44,600 bases of DNA from Dehalococcoidia bacterium (GTDB taxonomy: Bacteria > Chloroflexota > Dehalococcoidia > Lucifugimonadales > Lucifugimonadaceae), in the NCBI GenBank assembly GCA_002708085.1, contig PAOU01000007.1, forward strand, positions 52,419-97,018. The letters are read 5' to 3'. The position numbers and the translations under genes were made by a program. This document shows, one piece after another, positions 38,891-44,600 of this stretch. The notes under the pieces are model-generated. The model did not search any database, was not told the DNA's origin, and was given only the letters and a program-made list of their open reading frames with translations. Position 1 is the stretch's first letter, and each line of letters begins with the position of its first letter.

Positions 38891-40156
38891 ATGACTTTAA
38901 AATTAGGAATTATAGGATGTGGTGGTATGGGACTTAGACATATGCATGGTATTTCAGAATTAATGAAATATAGTGAAATTATGAAATTAGAAGCAGTATG
39001 TGATCTTCATGAATCTGCAGCAAATTTTGTTGCTTCAAAAGCTGAAGAAATTACAGGAAAAAGGCCAACTGTTTTTACTAGCCTTGAAAAAATGTTACAG
39101 GAATCTGATATAGATGTTTTAGATATAGTTACAGATACTCGAACACATCATAAATTTGCTATAGAAGCTATGAAAAGTGGAGTACATGTGATGACTGAAA
39201 AGCCTATGGGGGTAACTCTAAAGGCTTGTAGGCAAATGATGGATTCACGAAAAAAAAATAATGTAAAGTTAGCTGTAGCTGAAAATTATAGAAAAGACCC
39301 CATGAATCGTTTAGTTAAAGAATTGATAGACAATGGGGCGATTGGTACTCCACAAATGCTTTTGGATATTTCTGTTTCCGGTGGAGGACACCTAATGCAT
39401 GCTACTGGATGGAGAGCAAAAAAAGTAATGGCTGGAAGTTTAATATTAGAGCAAGGCGTGCATACATCTGACTTAATTCTATATTTTTTGGGTGATGCAG
39501 AATCAATTTATGCCACTACTGGAATTATGCAGAAAGAAAGAATTGTAGGGAAGAGGCCACCAGGTATAGAACAGTTTTACGGGCATAGGGTTGAGGATCA
39601 ATTTGAAGGTCAGTCTAAAGTAATCATAGATGCGGAAGATACTGCATTTTCTGTAATAAAATTTCAAAGTGGAGCTATTGGCCAAATGACTATGACTAGT
39701 GGTGCAAATGGTTATGGTTTTGGAAATCAGACTATACATGGTACTGAGGGAACACTAAAACTTCCCGGAAGTAGAAATGGTAATAGTCCAATTATTTCTA
39801 GGGATAATTTATCTGATTCCATTACAGGAGATGATCTTCTGGATTTAGTTCCTGAATGGCAATTAGATGATATTACTTCATTATATTTTGATGGTAGTAG
39901 AAGAATCTCTAGCTATGATTATCCATTTGAGGCAGTAGATAGAAAACTTATTGCTATTGAGCTACATGATTTGGCGGAAGCAATAATAAATAACTCTACA
40001 CCTGAGGTAGATGAGATTGTAGGAGTGAAAGCATTATCATTAGCTTATGGAGCATTAGAGTCTGGAGATACTGGTCAAATAGTTAACTTAAAAGATATAG
40101 AATCAGGTAAGGTGAATCAGTATCAGTCTGAAATTGATTCTGAATTGAAAATTTAA
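38891..40156 (+). CDS. Gfo/Idh/MocA-family oxidoreductase
   Basis: 'LGIIGCGGMGLRHMHGI', 'HVMTEKPMGVTLKACRQMMDSRKKNNVKLAVAENYR'. Confidence 0.92.
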   Translation: MTLKLGIIGCGGMGLRHMHGISELMKYSEIMKLEAVCDLHESAANFVASKAEEITGKRPTVFTSLEKMLQESDIDVLDIVTDTRTHHKFAIEAMKSGVHVMTEKPMGVTLKACRQMMDSRKKNNVKLAVAENYRKDPMNRLVKELIDNGAIGTPQMLLDISVSGGGHLMHATGWRAKKVMAGSLILEQGVHTSDLILYFLGDAESIYATTGIMQKERIVGKRPPGIEQFYGHRVEDQFEGQSKVIIDAEDTAFSVIKFQSGAIGQMTMTSGANGYGFGNQTIHGTEGTLKLPGSRNGNSPIISRDNLSDSITGDDLLDLVPEWQLDDITSLYFDGSRRISSYDYPFEAVDRKLIAIELHDLAEAIINNSTPEVDEIVGVKALSLAYGALESGDTGQIVNLKDIESGKVNQYQSEIDSELKI

Positions 40157-40177
40157 ATCATAAGGAGAATCTTAGCA

Positions 40178-40648
40178 ATGTTATTAGAAGGACAGAAAGC
40201 TCCAAGTTTTGAGTTAATGGGTTCTGGTGGATCTTTAATTAATCTTGATAATTTGAAAGGAAATATAGTAGTTCTTTATTTTTATCCTAAAGATGATACT
40301 CCAGGATGTACTATTGAGGCGTGTGAATTTCGTGATATGAAAGAAGTTTATGATCAAACAGGTATTAAAGTGTTTGGCGTGAGTGCAGATGACTTTGATT
40401 CTCATCAAAATTTTATTAATAAATTTGACTTAAATTTTGAATTGATAATAGATGAAAACCATGAAATTTGTCAGAAATATGGAGTTCTTTATGAAAAAAA
40501 TGATAATGGGAATTCTAAATTGAGTATTAAGAGAATAACTTATTTGTTAGATGAAAATGGAATTATTATGAAAATTTGGAAAGATGTTGATCCTAATGGT
40601 CATGCACAAGAAATAATTAATTTTATTGAAACTTCCAAGAAAAGTTAA
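40178..40648 (+). CDS. bcp: Thioredoxin-dependent peroxiredoxin (Bcp/PrxQ)
   Basis: 'VVLYFYPKDDTPGCTIEACEFRD' with CxxxxC. Confidence 0.93.
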   Translation: MLLEGQKAPSFELMGSGGSLINLDNLKGNIVVLYFYPKDDTPGCTIEACEFRDMKEVYDQTGIKVFGVSADDFDSHQNFINKFDLNFELIIDENHEICQKYGVLYEKNDNGNSKLSIKRITYLLDENGIIMKIWKDVDPNGHAQEIINFIETSKKS

Positions 40649-40720
40649 AAAAAGAGTTGTTTTTATCTAGAAGTTATTTTTTTGAGATGGCAAAATAATA
40701 AATAAATAGAGGTATAAATT

Positions 40721-40819
40721 ATGAAAGGTCCTAGTATATACAAGTTTTTGACAAGTTTTCCTGTAATAATCGTATTAATAGTTATTGTAGTTATTGCAGT
40801 AATCTTTATTGCTGTATAA
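40721..40819 (+). CDS. Membrane microprotein, 32 aa
   Basis: MKGPSIYKFLTSFPVIIVLIVIVVIAVIFIAV*; AGAGG upstream; one strong TM segment. Below the ORF-track size cutoff. Confidence 0.5.
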   Translation: MKGPSIYKFLTSFPVIIVLIVIVVIAVIFIAV

Positions 40820-40829
40820 GAGAGAAAAA

Positions 40830-40979
40830 ATGATTCCTCCAAATGATGAATGGGGATCAATGAAAGTTACACTTACATGGTCCAGTGCTTTTAAAATTGC
40901 TTTGGCAGTAGTAATAGTTAATGTAATAACTGTTCCGATTGTTCTTATAGGAATAGTAGCATTTATTGGAGATATTTAG
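40830..40979 (+). CDS. Membrane microprotein, 49 aa
   Basis: MIPPNDEWGSMKVTLTWSSAFKIALAVVIVNVITVPIVLIGIVAFIGDI*; one TM segment; ends 1 nt before the convergent gene. Confidence 0.5.
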   Translation: MIPPNDEWGSMKVTLTWSSAFKIALAVVIVNVITVPIVLIGIVAFIGDI

Positions 40980-40980
40980 A

Positions 40981-41628
40981 TTAGTCAAATATATTGATAA
41001 TTTTTTCTAAATTTTCTATCTCGTTATTATTTTTAGAGATAAGATTCTTAGCTATTTGACTAGAAGTAATAGAAGGTAATTCGCTACCAGATAATTTAGA
41101 TAAAGTTTTATTTAAATTGTGAGAAAGAACAGAAATTTTCAAATTTATTTCATTGTTTTCTAACATTCTTTTCAATTCTTTATCGAATTTGAAAATTGTT
41201 AAATATCTATTTAAATCATTAATATGAATTCCTGTTTGATTTGATATCTCATTTAAATTCATTTTTTCATTATCAATGAGAAATTTTATTCCAATTGACT
41301 TATGAGAAGGAGTGAGTAATTCAGATAATGAAGGATATTGTAAAGATAGAGCCCATGCTTCATCAGAATTTACCATTTCATTTATAATTCCAACTACTAC
41401 AGTTGAATAACCAAGATGTTTAAATGCTAAATATCTTTTTATTCCTAATATAATTTCAAAATTCCCATTTTTTAATTTTCCCACTAGTAGTGGTTCCATA
41501 AGTCCTTTTTCTTTTATGTCTTGAGCCACAGATTTTATATCTTCATTAGAATAATTATCTTCAAGATGATTAGGTGAAGGCTGAATATTTTTTATGGGTA
41601 ATTGTTTAAACTCAGTAATGTAATTCAT
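40981..41628 (-). CDS. Divergent ParB/Spo0J-like protein, orphan
   Basis: 'LPIKNIQPSPNHLEDNYSNEDIKSVAQDIKEKGLMEPLLVGKLKNGNFEIILGIKRYLAFKHLGYSTVVVGII' then HTH-like 'LNEISNQTGIHINDLNRYLTIFKF'. No ParA nearby. Confidence 0.75.
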   Translation of the reverse strand: MNYITEFKQLPIKNIQPSPNHLEDNYSNEDIKSVAQDIKEKGLMEPLLVGKLKNGNFEIILGIKRYLAFKHLGYSTVVVGIINEMVNSDEAWALSLQYPSLSELLTPSHKSIGIKFLIDNEKMNLNEISNQTGIHINDLNRYLTIFKFDKELKRMLENNEINLKISVLSHNLNKTLSKLSGSELPSITSSQIAKNLISKNNNEIENLEKIINIFD

Positions 41629-41728
41629 AATTATTAAGAAATTTTATTCTTTTAAAAGAATAACATGAGACATATGATATTTTGAAATTATTTAATTTTA
41701 TGTTGTGATAATACAGCCCCTATAGGTA

Positions 41729-41760
41729 AGGGTCGTTATCAAGTTTTAAATAATGACCCT
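41729..41760. terminator. Hairpin after the dehydratase gene
   Basis: AGGGTCGTTAT-CAAGTTTTAA-ATAATGACCCT, 10 of 11 pairs; no clear U-tract. Confidence 0.55.
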
Positions 41761-41765
41761 ATATC

Positions 41766-42725
41766 TTATAATTTTAGTGCTTCGATAAGATTGTTCACTG
41801 AAGCATTCCCTCCAGAAGCAACTAGAACTACTTTTTTTCCTTTTATTTTCTTCTTTAAACCGATTGCTGCAGCTAAAGTAGATGCTCCTGCAGATTCAAC
41901 AAGTGATTTTGTGTTTAATAGAAATATTTTCATAGCTGAGAATATTTCTTTTTCCTCAGATAAGACAAAATCATCTAAGCTGTCTATTAAAATTGATTGA
42001 GGTAATTCATATCCTTTTCCAGTAGCTAATCCTTCACATTTAGAATTAGATTTTGATTCAGTTAATTGTTTTTCTTTCCAAGATAAATAACCTGCAGGAG
42101 AAGCTGAAGATTGAACTGCTATAATTTTAGTTTTTTTATTTAATCCGTTTCTTACTATGCAAGCTCCAGAGGCTCCACTTCCTGCTCCCAAGGGCACTAT
42201 AATAAAATCTGGATCTATTTCATCAAAAATTTCTAATGAATAAGTAGCTACACCTGCAATTAATTTGTCTTCATTGGCTCCATCTACATAGATATAGTTG
42301 TTTTTTTCTGCTATTTCTTGAGCATTGAATTTTGATTCATCGTAACTATTTCCTTTTGAAATAACCTGAGCTCCTAGATTTTCCATAGATTCAATTTTTG
42401 ATGGGTTGATTCCAACAGGGCAACAAATTATTGATTTATATCCAAATACTCTTGCAGAATATGCTATAGATTGGCCGTGATTTCCAGTTGAAGGTGTAAC
42501 TAACACTGATGAAGAATTAGGTTTTTCAAGATAAGTTCCGTAATTTAATCCCCCTCTAACTTTGAACGATCCTAATATTTGAAAATTTTCATGTTTTACC
42601 CAAACTTCAGCATCTAAAATCTTATCAAGGCTGGGGTAATGGATTAGGGGAGTAATAGTTATATATTTTTTAATAGCCTTTTTAGCTGATTTAACATTTT
42701 CAATTGTCGGAATTACATATTTCAT
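41766..42725 (-). CDS. PLP-dependent threonine/serine dehydratase-like enzyme
   Basis: 'KHENFQILGSFKVRGGLNYG' (PLP Lys), 'TPSTGNHGQSIAYSARVFGYK', 'PLGAGSGASGA'. Track start 42737 is GTG; ATG at 42725 preceded by GAAGG preferred. Confidence 0.88.
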   Translation of the reverse strand: MKYVIPTIENVKSAKKAIKKYITITPLIHYPSLDKILDAEVWVKHENFQILGSFKVRGGLNYGTYLEKPNSSSVLVTPSTGNHGQSIAYSARVFGYKSIICCPVGINPSKIESMENLGAQVISKGNSYDESKFNAQEIAEKNNYIYVDGANEDKLIAGVATYSLEIFDEIDPDFIIVPLGAGSGASGACIVRNGLNKKTKIIAVQSSASPAGYLSWKEKQLTESKSNSKCEGLATGKGYELPQSILIDSLDDFVLSEEKEIFSAMKIFLLNTKSLVESAGASTLAAAIGLKKKIKGKKVVLVASGGNASVNNLIEALKL

Positions 42726-42737
42726 AAAAACCTTCAC

Positions 42738-42863
42738 AAAAGAAGAACTCCCACTTATTGCTAAGTGAGAGCTTCCTCCCGATACGGAATTGGTGATCGC
42801 TTTCTCCCTCTCCAGCGTCCCTTAATTGAGAGTTTGTTCGCTTTCATCCTGTGTCGTCACACA
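42738..42863 (-). ncRNA. Candidate structured 5' leader / cis-regulatory RNA, family not identified
   Basis: GC-rich relative to surroundings; hairpin TGTGT-GACG-ACACA, CTCTC...GAGAG pairing, terminal hairpin CTCTCACTTA-GCAA-TAAGTGGGAG followed by TTCTTCTTTT. Confidence 0.55.
42748..42771 (-). terminator. Terminator/attenuator-like hairpin in the dehydratase leader
   Basis: 10-bp stem (one G.T), GCAA tetraloop, T-rich tail TTCTTCTTTT on the minus strand. Confidence 0.65.
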
Positions 42864-42869
42864 ATCAAT

Positions 42870-42898
42870 AGAATATTACAAAATAAAAAAGTTGTCAA
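42870..42898 (-). promoter_or_regulatory. Sigma-70-type promoter for the dehydratase leader
   Basis: Minus strand TTGACA - 17 nt - TATTCT. Confidence 0.75.
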
Positions 42899-42936
42899 TA
42901 CCTGTTAGCGAGTATTTTAAAAACTTTTTTTATAAT

Positions 42937-42962
42937 TGGCCCTCGACGTTAATCAAGGGCCA
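42937..42962 (-). terminator. Terminator-like hairpin downstream of guaC
   Basis: TGGCCCTCGA-CGTTAA-TCAAGGGCCA, 9 of 10 pairs; AT-rich sequence follows on the minus strand. Confidence 0.55.
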
Positions 42963-43042
42963 TATTTCCGCATCAGTTTCTTTATTGAAAAGAAACCATA
43001 ATTAACCTTAATCTTTCCCAGAAAAAAGTAAAACTGATAATT

Positions 43043-44062
43043 TTATTTACTAGTTTTCAAAATAAAAGTGGTGCATTTAGGAATTTCCTTTATAGTTCTT
43101 GCTCCTACATAAGTAGCTGCAGATCTTAATCCTCCTAAAATATGTCTTAAGGTGTTTTCTACTTTTCCTTTATAGGGGACAGTTACAGTTTTACCTTCAC
43201 TTGCCCTGTAACTTTCTATTTCTCCATAGTGTCTTTCCATAGCTGTATCAGAGCTCATTCCATAGAATCTTTTATATTTAATTCCATCTTCTTCAAATAA
43301 TTCTCCTCCAGATTCTAAATGACCAGCGAACATTCCTCCCAGCATTACAAAATCCGCTCCAGCTCCAAAAGCTTTAGAAATATCTCCAGGGTATTTACAC
43401 CCTCCATCTGAAATCACATGACCACCTAATCCATGGGCTGCATCGGAACATTCCAATATTGCTGATAGTTGTGGATACCCAACTCCAGTTACTATTCTAG
43501 TAGTACACACAGATCCTGGTCCGATTCCAACTTTCACAATATCTGCTCCTGCTAATATTAAAGCTTCAGTCATTTCTCCTGTTACTACATTTCCTGCAAT
43601 AATTGGATTTGGAAAAGCATCTCGGACTGTTTTTACTGTATCAATAAATTTTTCTGTATAACCGTTAGCTACATCTAAACAAAGAAATTTAGGTATTTTT
43701 TGTTTATTGGTAGTTAAGTTTTTAATTAAATCTTTTATTTGGGATAAAGAATCAATCCCTGCAGTTAGAGAAAGATATTCAGGGTTTATGCCACTTTTAA
43801 GTGCATTTACCCAATCTTCAGTATTGTAAAATTTATGAATAGCTGTAAGCATTTGATTTTTTGATAGCACTTCAGCCATTTCAAAAGTTCCTATAGTATC
43901 CATGTTTGCAGCTATAATAGGAATTCCTGTCCAAGATGACTCAGAAAATTTAAATTTAAAAGTTCTGGTTAAATTAACAAGTTTTCTAGAGTAAAGAGTA
44001 CTCCTTTTAGGTCTTATTAATACATCTTCAAAATCAAGTTTTACTTCTCTTTCTATTCTCAT
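43043..44062 (-). CDS. guaC: GMP reductase
   Basis: '[18 protein letters not shown]', '[23 protein letters not shown]', '[16 protein letters not shown]', '[21 protein letters not shown]'. Confidence 0.88.
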   Translation of the reverse strand: MRIEREVKLDFEDVLIRPKRSTLYSRKLVNLTRTFKFKFSESSWTGIPIIAANMDTIGTFEMAEVLSKNQMLTAIHKFYNTEDWVNALKSGINPEYLSLTAGIDSLSQIKDLIKNLTTNKQKIPKFLCLDVANGYTEKFIDTVKTVRDAFPNPIIAGNVVTGEMTEALILAGADIVKVGIGPGSVCTTRIVTGVGYPQLSAILECSDAAHGLGGHVISDGGCKYPGDISKAFGAGADFVMLGGMFAGHLESGGELFEEDGIKYKRFYGMSSDTAMERHYGEIESYRASEGKTVTVPYKGKVENTLRHILGGLRSAATYVGARTIKEIPKCTTFILKTSK

Positions 44063-44080
44063 ATTTTTACAGAGATTATT

Positions 44081-44575
44081 TTAATCGGTTATATATGGTA
44101 ATCCTCGCCTCATCCCATTTTCATCATCCATGCCATAACCAAAGACCCAAGTATCTTCTACAATAAAACCTGTCCAGTCAATAGTAATATTGTTAATTTT
44201 CTCAATTTCTTTTTCCAATAAGACTACAGTTTTTATTTCCCTTGGAGTAAATTTTTCTTCCAACCATGGAATTATATCAGCCAATGTCTTTCCTGTATCA
44301 TAAATATCTTCAATAATTAATATTGGTTCTCCAATTTCAGGGTTGGAATCAGAAAAATACCATTCTTCATCCATGTCATAGGCATAACACATTAAGAGTT
44401 TGTTTTGAATTTCATCAGAGAGTGATTTAACTAAATCTACTGCGAATGGAACACCTCCAGATAATGGGACGACAATGGATAGATATTTAAAATCGTTGTT
44501 TTCCAAATAAAAATCTGAGATTTTTTGGGATAATTCAATGATTTTTGATTGTATTTTTTTTGAAGTTATTTCCAT
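44081..44575 (-). CDS. Purine phosphoribosyltransferase (hypoxanthine/xanthine-type)
   Basis: PRPP-binding motif 'ILIIEDIYDTGKTLADI', 'VVPLSGGVPFAVDLVKSL'. Confidence 0.8.
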   Translation of the reverse strand: MEITSKKIQSKIIELSQKISDFYLENNDFKYLSIVVPLSGGVPFAVDLVKSLSDEIQNKLLMCYAYDMDEEWYFSDSNPEIGEPILIIEDIYDTGKTLADIIPWLEEKFTPREIKTVVLLEKEIEKINNITIDWTGFIVEDTWVFGYGMDDENGMRRGLPYITD

Positions 44576-44600
44576 TTTTAACTATTTTTCCTTATTCAAT

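Noticed and set aside
42738-42863. Glycine riboswitch, T-box or SRP RNA assignment for the leader
   Set aside because: CTCTC/GGAGAG and GGAGGAAGC fragments look suggestive, but the order is wrong and the conserved cores (CCGAAGG/CAGG-AAAAGGAC, TGGNACC, SRP tetraloop arm) are absent.
1-44600. CRISPR arrays, IS elements, prophage, toxin-antitoxin or known defence cassettes
   Set aside because: No spaced direct-repeat arrays, transposase, integrase or recognisable defence proteins were seen in the ORFs.

Overview
AT-rich bacterial window, densely packed with core and accessory genes. Gene content and the repetitive 'VEKEVIKEVEV' tether on a solute-binding lipoprotein suggest a Chloroflexota (marine SAR202-like) genome; this is inference, no marker gene was searched. 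Left half, mostly core: an isoprenoid synthase, a dnaJ-hspR-clpC-like stress module, an ispDF fusion, cysS, secG, yvcK-like, gatB and a sufBCDSU operon. Middle, accessory: HpcH aldolase, enolase-superfamily dehydratase, polar amino-acid ABC transporter, RDD protein, sulfatase, SDR, di-haem oxidoreductase, two LLM flavin oxidoreductases, an orphan FtsX-type permease and an oligopeptide ABC transporter. Right end: Gfo/Idh/MocA oxidoreductase, Bcp peroxiredoxin, two unlisted membrane microproteins, a divergent orphan ParB-like protein, a Thr/Ser dehydratase with a structured leader, GMP reductase and a purine phosphoribosyltransferase. I did not find a clear new multi-gene system. The strongest leads are: (i) a 48-nt tRNA-Asn 3'-half remnant at the core/accessory boundary; (ii) an in-frame TGA directly before the lipobox Cys of the amino-acid binding protein; (iii) a GC-rich structured leader with a consensus promoter and terminator-like hairpin upstream of the dehydratase; (iv) an HspR-linked Clp ATPase that lacks the middle domain but carries a VGF loop, next to a half-zinc-finger DnaJ; (v) two TM microproteins next to a degenerate ParB-like protein.
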